The notes under the pieces were generated by a model, which was not told where the DNA came from, did not search any database, and saw nothing but the letters and a program-made list of their open reading frames with translations. Positions 46,801 through 54,818 of a stretch of 64,000 nucleotides of DNA are shown here, one piece after another (the first letter of the stretch is position 1; each line of letters begins with the position of its first letter). Source of the DNA: Affinundibacterium flavidum (GTDB lineage: Bacteria; Pseudomonadota; Gammaproteobacteria; Burkholderiales; Burkholderiaceae_D); the NCBI RefSeq assembly GCF_014284175.1, contig NZ_JACOGA010000016.1:79352-143351 (forward strand), read 5' to 3'. Made by a program: the position numbers and the translations under genes.

Positions 46801-47478
46801 GCGCTCATACGCTGGCATCATCCTCAGCGCGGCATGATTTCGCCTGCCGAATTTATTCCTATCGCGGAAGATACTGGTCTGATTGCGATTTTGGGTTACT
46901 GGGTACTCAATACTGCGACGCAGCAGTTAGCTATTTGGGCGCGCCAGCCAGAATTTGCCGACCTGACGCTAGCGGTAAATGTCAGCCCCAGTCAATTTCA
47001 TCAAAAGAATTTTGTCGATCAAGTGGTGGATATTTTGCAACTGACCGGCGCTGATCCGCGCCGCCTAAAACTCGAATTGACCGAAGGATTTTCGATTTCA
47101 AATATTGAAGATGTGATCGTCAGAATGTCGACTTTGCGCGAACATGGCGTCAGTTTCTCACTCGACGATTTTGGTACCGGTTACTCCTCATTGTCTTATC
47201 TGAAACGCTTGCCTTTGGATCAATTAAAAATCGACCAAAGCTTTGTGCGCGATATCTTGATCGACCCAAACGACGCCGCCATCGCCAAGATGGTCATCGT
47301 GCTGGCTGAGAGTCTGGGACTGAGTGTGGTTGCCGAGGGGGTAGAAACCCTGGCGCAAAAAGCTTTCCTGGAGCAACAAGGTTGTCGCGCCTATCAAGGT
47401 TACCTTTATAGCCGACCTCTAGCTTTGCCAGAATTTGAGGAATTTGCACGCCGTGCCTATCGCAATGCGAATGCTTAA
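43834..47478 (+). CDS. Membrane sensor with HAMP, three PAS, GGDEF and EAL (c-di-GMP turnover)
   Basis: 1214 residues from ATG 43834 behind AAGGTG. A membrane helix (~11-30), a periplasmic Cache-like sensor (~45-295), a second helix (~306-326), HAMP (~325-385), three PAS units (~400-520, 530-645, 655-770), GGDEF (~772-930) and EAL (~945-1200). The GGDEF (ARLGGDEFVVM) and EAL (AAEALIRWHHP) motifs are intact, and REGD is the RxxD inhibitory site. The C-terminal half is strikingly similar in style to the MASE1 protein at 30.6-33.6 kb, so the two probably share ancestry in their catalytic modules. Confidence 0.95.
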   Translation: MFTSFSNRMTGYFAAVLIAALGILFFLWYVGVPELGLTGAREERLGSAIAQLEIKADLQRNLIATDLHDSGADMLFIAESEELKHLLHAAFPTAPVAKSDSQAVQIFLEKKFRILQKAHEKRFSGLLLLDARDSHNIAKLAQVANHDVGMTEPLATQYLQILVDTASTSTRMVNWLTPQHKVMLAVSLPVMVDTKMQAVLVGFLDLEEFFLGHLSLDQQVWHRFGTTMLFDAQGNLICRFPKISAKEVIFKPDLQMLKGVEGSLSQRGAAGEELIAVYRKVALSPEQTWTMVHVAPKVELLAGLLDNIHLLVVAGGLITLLALSLIRIAARRLTRPLDGLARTATQLGQGDLQVRASLQEHQAHEIQVLTRAFNGMADAVQNAQESLEAKIADRSQELAWSEARHLTLFNATASAVIVMDVRRMIDCNPAAISLFGARNRQHLLQCRIVDMSPEWQGPGISSASLSRQYIQQARVHGKYACEWIHQRLDNGECFDAEVLLNLVELDGKSLIQASVRDISERKKVEAALHASEERHRTLVEWSPEGINVHRKGRLIYVNASAIRMLGASSADQLIGRPIGEIIHPDYHHLLKNRIKSINEPGGDDQSYEMQFVKIDGTAIDVMVQGALIDFDGAPSVYVAWHDMTEAKRHAESQRIAATAFESQEGMFVTDASWNILRTNQSFNQITGYAAEEIVGVPPRFLCPQFQQEPAYADMLQSIAERGAWQGEVLDQRKDGEQFHAWVNISSVTDEQGVITHYVGTFNDITLRKSAEDEIRNLAFYDPLTQLPNRRLLMDRLEQALASGNRHHRKGALLFIDLDNFKTLNDTLGHDHGDLLLQQVAERLSKCTREGDTVARLGGDEFVVMLENLEEDVFDAANQAETVAIKILSELNQTYWLGVSEHHSSPSIGVTLFGENQETIAEPLKRADLAMYQAKAAGRNTIRFFDPKMQAMVTQRAELEEDLRDAMLNDQFELYYQAQFNDEGRLFAAEALIRWHHPQRGMISPAEFIPIAEDTGLIAILGYWVLNTATQQLAIWARQPEFADLTLAVNVSPSQFHQKNFVDQVVDILQLTGADPRRLKLELTEGFSISNIEDVIVRMSTLREHGVSFSLDDFGTGYSSLSYLKRLPLDQLKIDQSFVRDILIDPNDAAIAKMVIVLAESLGLSVVAEGVETLAQKAFLEQQGCRAYQGYLYSRPLALPEFEEFARRAYRNANA

Positions 47479-47836
47479 GCCTTTTGTTTTGAGTGTCGAT
47501 ACTTTTTTTGAAATTAATAAACATATTGTTGTAAATTATTAAGGCTCATGCAAACTTACGCTGGTGAGAGCTTCATTGTGTAGGGTGCGCCGTGCGCACC
47601 AAGCACATAGTTTGCTTCGGTGCGCAAGGCACACCCCATCTTATCCCATTATTTTTGAGGCCAATACGGCCTACTTTCTTCAAATAATCGCGGTTCGATC
47701 CAGCCTAGAACCACACAATCCAGCCTCGTTCCGGAACTTATTTACTCCAGCTTAGTCCTACTTCCTTCAAGCTCATATCGCCTGTGCATTTAGCATAGAA
47801 TTGAGCAATCCGTAGCGACTTATAACAGGAGACAAA
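47479..47836. other. Intergenic region with a dispersed-type repeat
   Basis: This 358-bp region separates the GGDEF-EAL gene from the first tldD-like gene. It contains the GTAGGGTGCGC-type repeat at 47580-47637. A small plus-strand ORF at 47564-47755 runs through the repeat and is not believable. AGGAGA at 47827-47832 is the ribosome-binding site of the next gene. Confidence 0.5.
47580..47637. repeat. GTAGGGTGCGC-type intergenic palindromic repeat
   Basis: GTAGGGTGCGCC opens the element. GGTGCGC (47584-47590) pairs with GCGCACC (47594-47600), and a second imperfect hairpin GGTGCGCAAGGCACACC lies at ~47619-47635. The outer ends (TAGGGTGCGCC and GGCACACCCCA) are imperfect inverted copies. Elements with this core are common between genes in many proteobacteria. 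Confidence 0.55.
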
Positions 47837-49474
47837 ATGCAAAGACGTGATTTTCTTCAATTTGGTGGAGCCGCATTGGGTGGTTTGTTGATGCCCGCTT
47901 TTGCCCGTGCCATCGAGGTCGATGAACTGCTGAAGCCAGTTTCCAACCAATTTCGTAAAACCTTGGCAGATACCGCCTTAAGCGCTGCTACTGGCGCTGG
48001 CGCTAGTTATTGCGACGTGCGCATAGGTCGTTATTTGAATCAATTTATTTCTACGCGTGATTTGAATGTAGAAAACGTTGCCAATACCGAATCAGCTGGT
48101 GTTGGTATTCGTGTTGTGGCAAATGGGGCCTATGGCTTTGCCGCAACCAATGATATGTCGCCGGACGGTGTTGCTGGTGCGGCGCGTCAAGCGGTTGCGA
48201 TTGCGAAAGCGAATGCCAAATTGCAAACTTCACCTCTACAACTAGCCCCTGTTAAAGGCGTGGGCGAGGTGAGTTGGGCGACACCGATTAAGAAAGATTG
48301 GCGTACCGTACCAATTCAAGAAAAGGTCGACTTGCTGATCGCCGCGAATAAAGCGGGCATGGAAGGCGGCGCCAATTTCATGCAATCGGTGATGTTCCAA
48401 GTCAATCAGCAGAAATATTTTGCTTCTACCGATGGCTCGTATATCGACCAAGATGTGCATCGTTTGTGGATGCCAATTTCCGCCACAGCGGTCGATCAGA
48501 AAACTAATAAATTCCGTACCCGCCAAGGATTGTCTGCACCGGTCGGTATGGGTTATGAATACCTCGATGCACGTCCAGAAGATAAGGTAAAAGCGGCCGG
48601 TGGCGTAGCGACTTTATATAAAAATTCCTATGACCTGATCGCTGATGCGCGTGCTTGTGGTGCAAGTGCCCGTCAAAAGCTGACGGCGAAATCAGTGTTA
48701 CCGGGTAAGTATGACTTGGTGCTCAGCCCAGAACATTTGTGGTTGACGATACATGAATCGGTTGGGCATCCAACCGAACTTGATCGCGTACTCGGCTACG
48801 AAGCGAATTTCGCCGGTACCAGTTTTGCGACCATCGACAAATGGGAAAGCAAAAAATTCAAATACGGTTCAGAGCAAGTTAACATCATCGCTGAAAAAAC
48901 TGCGCAAGGCTCTTTGGGGGGCGTAGGCTACGATGACGAAGGCGTCAAGACTAAACGCTGGGATATTATCAAAGACGGTATTTTGGTCAACTATCAAGCC
49001 ACGCGTGATCAAGTACACATGCTAGGTCAAACCGAATCGCACGGTTGTTCCTATGCCGATAACTGGAGCAGCGTGCAGTTCCAACGCATGCCAAATGTGT
49101 CTTTGGCCGCGGGCAAAAAACGTTTGACGCCGGATGAAATGGTGAAGGACGTGAAGAAGGGGATTTACATCATTGGTGATGGTTCTTTCTCTATCGATCA
49201 GCAACGCTATAACTTCCAATTCGGTGGCCAGATGTTCTTTGAAATTAAGAACGGTAAGATTGGCGAGCAACTCGAAGACGTCGCTTATCAATCGAATACC
49301 CAAGAATTCTGGAATGCTTGCAGCGCGACTTGCGATGAACGTGATTGGCGTATGGGTGGTTCTTTCTTTGACGGCAAAGGCCAGCCTTCGCAATCGAGCG
49401 CGGTGTCGCACGGTTCAAGTACCACACGCTTCAACGGTATCAATGTGATTAACACTGCACGCAAAATTGCTTGA
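47837..49474 (+). CDS. Tat-exported TldD-like metalloprotease subunit, copy 1
   Basis: 545 residues. It starts with a twin-arginine signal (MQRRDFLQFGGAALGG, cleavage near AFARA), so the folded protein should be exported. The rest is a TldD/PmbA-family subunit with the catalytic zinc motif HESVGH (306-311) and conserved Cys495/Cys499 (CSATCDERDW), one of which should be the third zinc ligand as in E. coli TldD. TldD works as a heterodimer with TldE on unstructured peptides, for example in microcin B17 maturation. A TldE-like gene starts 12 bases after its stop. Copy 2 at 50.9 kb has the same length. The natural substrate is unknown. Confidence 0.93.
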   Translation: MQRRDFLQFGGAALGGLLMPAFARAIEVDELLKPVSNQFRKTLADTALSAATGAGASYCDVRIGRYLNQFISTRDLNVENVANTESAGVGIRVVANGAYGFAATNDMSPDGVAGAARQAVAIAKANAKLQTSPLQLAPVKGVGEVSWATPIKKDWRTVPIQEKVDLLIAANKAGMEGGANFMQSVMFQVNQQKYFASTDGSYIDQDVHRLWMPISATAVDQKTNKFRTRQGLSAPVGMGYEYLDARPEDKVKAAGGVATLYKNSYDLIADARACGASARQKLTAKSVLPGKYDLVLSPEHLWLTIHESVGHPTELDRVLGYEANFAGTSFATIDKWESKKFKYGSEQVNIIAEKTAQGSLGGVGYDDEGVKTKRWDIIKDGILVNYQATRDQVHMLGQTESHGCSYADNWSSVQFQRMPNVSLAAGKKRLTPDEMVKDVKKGIYIIGDGSFSIDQQRYNFQFGGQMFFEIKNGKIGEQLEDVAYQSNTQEFWNACSATCDERDWRMGGSFFDGKGQPSQSSAVSHGSSTTRFNGINVINTARKIA

Positions 49475-49485
49475 GAGGCGCGATC

Positions 49486-50820
49486 ATGAAATTACTCAAC
49501 CAAGCAGAAGTACAAGCGATCACCGATAAAGTCTTGCGTCTGTCAAAAGCCGATGAATGCAATGTGCAATTGGGCGGTAGCAATACGGGAAACATCCGTT
49601 TCGCGCGCAATGCCGTATCGACCGCAGGTAGTGTGAGCGATACGCAAATGGCAGTGAGCGTTGCCTTTGGTAAAAAACAAGGGATCGCCACCATCAATGA
49701 ATTCGACGATGCCTCTTTGGAAAAAGTCGTGCGCCGTGCTGAAGATCTGGCGCGGTTGGCACCAGAAAACCCTGAGTTCATGTCGGCAGTGGCAAAACAA
49801 AGCTATCCGGCTACACCGACTTTCAAAGAAAAAACCGCAGCAATCGATCCAGATTTTCGCGCCGAAGTTGCGGCGTATACGATAGAAGCTTGTCGTAAGA
49901 AAAATCTGGTTGCTGCCGGATTTTTTACCGACAACAGCAGCTTTTCCAGTATCGCCAATTCGAATGGTGTGTTCGGTTATCAGCAAGAAACTGGTCTGGA
50001 TTTCACTTGTACCGTGCGTACTGAAGATGGTCGTGGTTCCGGTTGGGTCAAACGCTCAGCTGGTGATGCAGCGCGCTTTGATGCCCGTGAAGCAGCGGAC
50101 GTGGCAATCGAAAAAGCCTTGCGCTCGGTGAATGCTAAAGCCTTAGAACCAGGGCGTTATACGGTGATTTTGGAACCTGCTGCAACCTCTGATTTAATCG
50201 GCAATATGCTGAGTGGTTTTGATGCACGTCAGGCCGATGAAGGTCGTAGCTTCTTATCGAAAAAAGGCGGTGGAAATCGCCTCGGTGAAAAACTCTTCGA
50301 TGAGCAAGTGAATATCTGGGCTGATCCTTGGAATCCGGAAGTCGCGGTCTTGCCGTGGGATGGTTCTATGTTGCCGCGTCAACGTACTGAAGTCATTAAG
50401 AATGGCAGAGTGAATGCCCTCGAATATTCACGCTTCTGGGCACAGAAACAAAAGCTGGCACCGCTTGCTAGCCACGGCAATATGATTATGGCGGGCACGG
50501 ATAAATCGACGGCAGAATTGATCGCAAATACCAAAAAAGGTGTGCTGGTCACGCGTACTTGGTACATCCGTATGGTTGATCCGCAATCGGTATTGCTGAC
50601 GGGATTGACACGCGACGGCACTTTCTACATTGAGAACGGCAAGATCATGTATCCGATCAAAAATTTCCGTTTCAATGAAAGCCCGGTCAGCATGTTGAAC
50701 AATATTGAAGAAATCGGTAAACCGGTGGTGATCGCTGGTGATGAAGTGCCGTATCAAATGTTGATTCCGCCGATGAAAGTACGTGATTTCAATTTCACGT
50801 CTTTGTCTGATGCCGTGTAA
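49486..50820 (+). CDS. TldE/PmbA-like partner subunit, copy 1
   Basis: 444 residues from ATG 49486 behind GAGAGG (an in-frame TTG at 49471 is less likely). It has the TldE/PmbA fold but no HExxxH motif, as expected of the non-catalytic partner. Family segments are ADECNVQLGGSNTGNIRFARN at the N-terminus, SFLSKKGGGNRLGEKLFDEQVNI in the middle and LLTGLTRDGTFYIENGKI near the end. There is no signal peptide, although its TldD partner has a Tat signal. Export as a passenger of that partner is possible. Confidence 0.9.
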   Translation: MKLLNQAEVQAITDKVLRLSKADECNVQLGGSNTGNIRFARNAVSTAGSVSDTQMAVSVAFGKKQGIATINEFDDASLEKVVRRAEDLARLAPENPEFMSAVAKQSYPATPTFKEKTAAIDPDFRAEVAAYTIEACRKKNLVAAGFFTDNSSFSSIANSNGVFGYQQETGLDFTCTVRTEDGRGSGWVKRSAGDAARFDAREAADVAIEKALRSVNAKALEPGRYTVILEPAATSDLIGNMLSGFDARQADEGRSFLSKKGGGNRLGEKLFDEQVNIWADPWNPEVAVLPWDGSMLPRQRTEVIKNGRVNALEYSRFWAQKQKLAPLASHGNMIMAGTDKSTAELIANTKKGVLVTRTWYIRMVDPQSVLLTGLTRDGTFYIENGKIMYPIKNFRFNESPVSMLNNIEEIGKPVVIAGDEVPYQMLIPPMKVRDFNFTSLSDAV

Positions 50821-50869
50821 ATTTGGCAGCCTCGGTTCGGTTCTGTAAATTAATTATTCAGGAGTTGCT

Positions 50870-52507
50870 ATGGAACGACGTAGCTTTTTAAAAATCAGTG
50901 GTATCGCCGCCGGTAGTTTGATTATTCCGGTATGCGGAAATGCCATCGCGGCAGAAGAATTGCTCAATCCTGTTGGTCGTGCGTTTAAGAAAAGTCTGGC
51001 AGATGCTGCCATGAATGCTGCGACCAAAGCGGGTGCCAGTTATTGCGACGTGCGTATTGGTCGTTATGTAAATCAATTCATCACCACCCGCGATACCCGC
51101 GTTGAAAACATCGTTAATACCGAATCCATGGGTGTCGGTGTGCGTGTGATTGCTGGTGGCGCTTATGGTTTTGCTTCCACGAATGACCTGTCCTTGGATG
51201 CCGTGGCAGCGATGGCGAAGCAAGCCGTCGCAATTGCCAAAGCAAATGCCAAATTGCAGACCGAACCTTTGATTTTGGCGCCAGTAAAAGGTGTAGGCGA
51301 AGTGAGCTGGGCCACGCCATTTACGAAAGACTGGCGCACCGTGCCTGTCAAAGAAAAAGCGGATATGCTGATTGCAGCGAACCGTGCTGGTTTAGAGGCT
51401 GGTGCGAATTTCATGCAATCGAATTTATTTCAAGTCAATCAAGAGAAATATTTCGCCTCGACTGATGGCTCGTATATTGACCAAGACATTCATCGCTTGT
51501 GGGCACCGATGACCGCGACTGCCGTTGATAAAGCCACCAATAAATTCCGTACGCGTGAAAGCTTGTCTTCACCAGTCGGCATGGGTTTTGAATTCTTTGA
51601 TGTTAAACCCGAAGATAAAGTGAAAGCCGCCGGCGGTGTTGCTACCTTGTATAAAAATTCTTTAGATGTGGTTGAAGAAGCGCGCGAAGCAGGTCGTCAG
51701 GCACGTGAAAAACTGGCAGCAAAATCAGTCGAACCAGGCAAATATGATTTGGTTTTAAGCCCAGATCATTTATTCCTGACCATCCACGAATCCGTCGGCC
51801 ATCCAACTGAGCTGGATCGTGTATTGGGCTACGAGGCGAATTATGCTGGTACGAGTTTTGCAACCTTGGATAAATGGCGTACCAAGAAATTCAAATTTGG
51901 CTCTGAGCGTGTCAACTTCTTTGCAGATAAAACGACGCCGGGTTCTCTCGGTGCGGTTGGCTATGATGATGAAGGCGTTGCGTGCAAGCGTTGGGACATT
52001 ATCAAAGATGGCGTGTTAGTGAACTATCAAGCGACCCGTGATCAGGCGCATATCATCGATGAAAAAGAATCGCATGGTTGTTCGTATGCCGACAGTTGGA
52101 GCAGCGTGCAATTCCAACGTATGCCGAATGTGTCGCTGGCAGCTGGCAAAGCCGCATTGACGCCGGATGAGATGGTGAAAGACGTCAAGAAAGGGATCTA
52201 TATTTTAGGTCGTGGTTCTTACTCTATCGATCAACAGCGTTATAACTTCCAGTTCGGCGGTCAGTTATTTTTCGAAATCAAGAATGGCAAAATCGTCGGC
52301 CCTGTTGAAGACGTTGCGTATCAATCGAATACGCAAGAATTCTGGAATAGCTGCAGCGCGATTTGTGACGACCGAGATTGGCGCATGGGTGGTTCATTCT
52401 TTGATGGTAAAGGTCAGCCTAGCCAAGTCAGCGCGGTATCGCATGGCTCTAGTACGGCACGCTTTAACGGCATCAATGTAATTAACACTGCGCGCAAGAT
52501 CGCTTAA
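50870..52507 (+). CDS. Tat-exported TldD-like metalloprotease subunit, copy 2
   Basis: 545 residues, a tandem paralogue of the gene at 47837 and alignable without gaps end to end. The twin-arginine motif is a perfect RRSFLK followed by a hydrophobic stretch and AIAAEE. The zinc motif HESVGH is again at 306-311, and CSAICDDRDW carries the matching Cys pair. AGGAG precedes ATG 50870. The Tat regions of the two copies differ, while the catalytic core and the C-terminus (SSTARFNGINVINTARKIA) are nearly identical, suggesting selection on the enzyme core. Confidence 0.93.
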   Translation: MERRSFLKISGIAAGSLIIPVCGNAIAAEELLNPVGRAFKKSLADAAMNAATKAGASYCDVRIGRYVNQFITTRDTRVENIVNTESMGVGVRVIAGGAYGFASTNDLSLDAVAAMAKQAVAIAKANAKLQTEPLILAPVKGVGEVSWATPFTKDWRTVPVKEKADMLIAANRAGLEAGANFMQSNLFQVNQEKYFASTDGSYIDQDIHRLWAPMTATAVDKATNKFRTRESLSSPVGMGFEFFDVKPEDKVKAAGGVATLYKNSLDVVEEAREAGRQAREKLAAKSVEPGKYDLVLSPDHLFLTIHESVGHPTELDRVLGYEANYAGTSFATLDKWRTKKFKFGSERVNFFADKTTPGSLGAVGYDDEGVACKRWDIIKDGVLVNYQATRDQAHIIDEKESHGCSYADSWSSVQFQRMPNVSLAAGKAALTPDEMVKDVKKGIYILGRGSYSIDQQRYNFQFGGQLFFEIKNGKIVGPVEDVAYQSNTQEFWNSCSAICDDRDWRMGGSFFDGKGQPSQVSAVSHGSSTARFNGINVINTARKIA

Positions 52508-52555
52508 ATACGACCACTTAACAGAAAAAATAATAGAAAAAATAAAAGGAAGACT

Positions 52556-53887
52556 ATGATGAAGAAAATGACCCAGGATGAAGCCAAGCGCATTTGTGAG
52601 CGCTTGATCAGTTTCTCTAAAGCCGATGAGTGTCGTGTAGCGATCTCGGGTAATCGCGCTGGCAATATTCGTTACGCGCAAAATAGTGTCTCGACCGCAG
52701 GTTTAAACCAAGATACGCAATTATCCGTGAGCGTGGCTTTTGGTAAGCGTCAAGGAACGGCAACGATTAATGAATTCGACGACAAATCTTTGGAAAAAGC
52801 CGTACGTCGTGCAGAAGATATCGCCCGTCTGGCACCAGAAAATCCAGAATTTATGCCTGCAGTTGGCAAGCAAGAATTCAAAGCGACTCCTACATTTTTC
52901 GAACAAACTGCGGCGATCGATCCAGATTATCGCGCCGAAGTTGCAGCACAAAGTATTAGCTTGGCGAAGAAAAACAAACTGATCGCTGCGGGTTTCTTTC
53001 TTGACACTTTGGGCTTTGAAGTGATTGCAAATTCGAATGGCGTATTTGGTTATCAAGAATCTTCCAATCTCAGTTTTAGCTGTACTGCCAGAACTGAAGA
53101 TGGTCGCGGCTCCGGCTGGGTTACCCGCACCGCGAATGATGCGCGCTTGTTTGATCCGCGCGAAGCTTCTGAAGTCGCAATCGAAAAAGCCATGCGTTCA
53201 GTTGACGCCAAGGCACTCGAACCGGGTCGTTACACGGTGGTGTTAGAGCCTGCCGCTTCTTCGGATATTTTAAGTTTCATGTTCAATGCCTTTGATGCCC
53301 GTCAGGCCGATGAAGGTCGCAGCTTCTTATCGAAAAAAGGTGGTGGTAATCGCCTCGGTGAAAAGATGTTTGATGAACAGGTGAATATCTGGACTGACCC
53401 ATGGAATGCCGATGCACCGGTGAATCCTTGGGATAGTGGATCGATGATGGCGCGCGAACCGATGTCGCTGGTCAAAGGCGGCAAAATTGAATCGCTGCAG
53501 TATTCTAATTTCTGGGCTAAGAAACAAGGCGTCGCCGCTAAAGGTCGCGCCGGCAATACGATTATGGCAGGCGGCAATAAGTCCACGGAAGAACTGATTG
53601 CCTCGACTAAGAAAGGAATTTTAGTCACACGCACTTGGTATATCCGCTCGGTTGATCCGCAATCTTTGCTAGTCACAGGTTTAACGCGTGACGGCACCTT
53701 CTATATCGAGAACGGCAAAGTCAAACATCCGGTGAAGAATTTCCGCTTCAATGAAAGCCCGGTCACGATGTTGAATAATATTGATGATTTGGGTAAAACG
53801 CAGGTGTTTGGCGATGGTCGTAAATCGGTCGTGCCTGCGATGAAATTGCGCGATTTTAATTTCACTTCATTGTCGGATGCGGTTTAA
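52556..53887 (+). CDS. TldE/PmbA-like partner subunit, copy 2
   Basis: 443 residues, paralogue of the gene at 49486, from ATG 52556 behind AAGGA. It has no zinc motif and no signal peptide. Shared segments with copy 1 include SKADEC, TINEFDD, RLAPENPEFM, ALEPGRYTV, SFLSKKGGGNRLGEK and the C-terminus RDFNFTSLSDAV. It is 48 bases downstream of its TldD partner, so the four genes form two translational pairs in one probable transcript. Confidence 0.9.
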   Translation: MMKKMTQDEAKRICERLISFSKADECRVAISGNRAGNIRYAQNSVSTAGLNQDTQLSVSVAFGKRQGTATINEFDDKSLEKAVRRAEDIARLAPENPEFMPAVGKQEFKATPTFFEQTAAIDPDYRAEVAAQSISLAKKNKLIAAGFFLDTLGFEVIANSNGVFGYQESSNLSFSCTARTEDGRGSGWVTRTANDARLFDPREASEVAIEKAMRSVDAKALEPGRYTVVLEPAASSDILSFMFNAFDARQADEGRSFLSKKGGGNRLGEKMFDEQVNIWTDPWNADAPVNPWDSGSMMAREPMSLVKGGKIESLQYSNFWAKKQGVAAKGRAGNTIMAGGNKSTEELIASTKKGILVTRTWYIRSVDPQSLLVTGLTRDGTFYIENGKVKHPVKNFRFNESPVTMLNNIDDLGKTQVFGDGRKSVVPAMKLRDFNFTSLSDAV

Positions 53888-54196
53888 GTTGAGGTACGAT
53901 GAAAATTCCTTCTTCTTGAAGGCCGAGGGTTTCCCCAAGTTGGGATGCTACTAAAAGTTCCCTCCCCTTCAAGGGGAGGGTTAGGGTGGGGATGGGTTTC
54001 GGCTGTTTAATTAATGTATACATTTCCCAATTAAAACCCATCCCCATCCCAGCCTTCCCCATACAATTGATAGGGGGAAGGAGTATTCATCGTGCATCTG
54101 CTTATGTAAAGGCCCATGCTTTAAAGGAAAGGAATTGTTAGTATTTTCCTGCTGAGATGCTCAAGCCCCTAATTTTTATTAGTTTCACCTTTCCGC
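53888..54196. other. Intergenic region filled largely by a foldback repeat
   Basis: This 309-bp region separates the tldDE-like genes from the DUF4159-MoxR operon. Most of it is the GC-rich inverted repeat at ~53959-54075. No small ORF that could encode a peptide substrate or precursor was found. The start at 54197 has no clear Shine-Dalgarno. Confidence 0.55.
53959..54075. repeat. GC-rich foldback repeat (CCCTCCCCTT / GGGTGGGGATGGG type)
   Basis: CCCTCCCCTT (53960-53969) and AAGGGGAGGG (53971-53980) form a perfect palindrome around one base. GGGTGGGGATGGGTTT (53984-53999) is then inverted at 54034-54050 (AAACCCATCCCCATCCC) with a single-base insertion, giving a long foldback around an AT-rich loop. 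AGGGGGAAGGAG at 54072-54083 continues the partial symmetry. Intergenic repeats with this core are common in proteobacterial genomes. Confidence 0.65.
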
Positions 54197-54817
54197 ATGA
54201 GCAATTACGACTTCTATTTCACCCGTTTAATGTATGACTCCGGCGACTGGGATGTCGATATTCGCACGCCCAGTAATATTCTTAATTCGCTGGTGGAATA
54301 CACGACTTTGCGCGTCGATACGGTGGAACGCGTGGTTGCGCTCTCTGATCCCAAAATGTTGAGTGCACCGTTTTGTTACCTGGCTGGACATAAGCTTGTG
54401 CAGCTAAGTCCTATCGAGCGCAAGCATTTAGAGCGTTATATCAAAGGTGGTGGATTCCTATTTGTCGATGATTGCAATCACGATATTGATGGCTTGTTCG
54501 CGAAATCATTTGAAGCTGAGATAGCACGTATTTTTGGCGGCAAGGCACTCAAAAAAATTCCGAATACACATCCTTTGTATTCCAGTTTTTTTCATTTTGA
54601 TGGTCCGCCGAATACCAGTGTGGAACTAAATGGCTGGGGTGATGATCTAGTACATGACTATTTAAAAGCGATTGAAGTACAAGGACGCATCCGGCTCCTG
54701 TACAGCAATAAAGATTATGGTTGTGAGTGGGATTACGATTTTCGGAATAAACGGTTTTTAGCGGTTGATAACACTCGCTTTGCCGTCAATATTATTCAGT
54801 ATGCATTAGGAGCGTAG
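54197..54817 (+). CDS. DUF4159 domain protein
   Basis: 206 residues, soluble, no signal peptide. The opening FYFTRLMYDSGDWDVDIRTP and the core FCYLAGHKLVQLSPIERKHLERYIKGGGFLFVDDCN are typical of DUF4159, a glutamine-amidotransferase-like fold domain with no demonstrated activity. It ends one base before the MoxR start, and heads the six-gene MoxR operon. In many bacteria DUF4159 is found next to or fused with MoxR/DUF58/BatA modules, which this operon fits. Confidence 0.88.
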   Translation: MSNYDFYFTRLMYDSGDWDVDIRTPSNILNSLVEYTTLRVDTVERVVALSDPKMLSAPFCYLAGHKLVQLSPIERKHLERYIKGGGFLFVDDCNHDIDGLFAKSFEAEIARIFGGKALKKIPNTHPLYSSFFHFDGPPNTSVELNGWGDDLVHDYLKAIEVQGRIRLLYSNKDYGCEWDYDFRNKRFLAVDNTRFAVNIIQYALGA

Positions 54818-54818
54818 T

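Noticed and set aside
49543..49986. 147-residue ORF antisense to the first tldE-like gene
   Set aside because: It lies wholly inside a strongly recognised gene, lacks a ribosome-binding site and has shadow-like composition.
53302..53697. 131-residue ORF antisense to the second tldE-like gene
   Set aside because: It is the mirror of a conserved coding region. A matching antisense ORF under copy 1 reflects the duplication, not a gene.
53888..54196. A RiPP precursor peptide for the TldD-TldE pairs
   Set aside because: No short ORF with a good start site is present in this gap or in the other gaps of the cluster.
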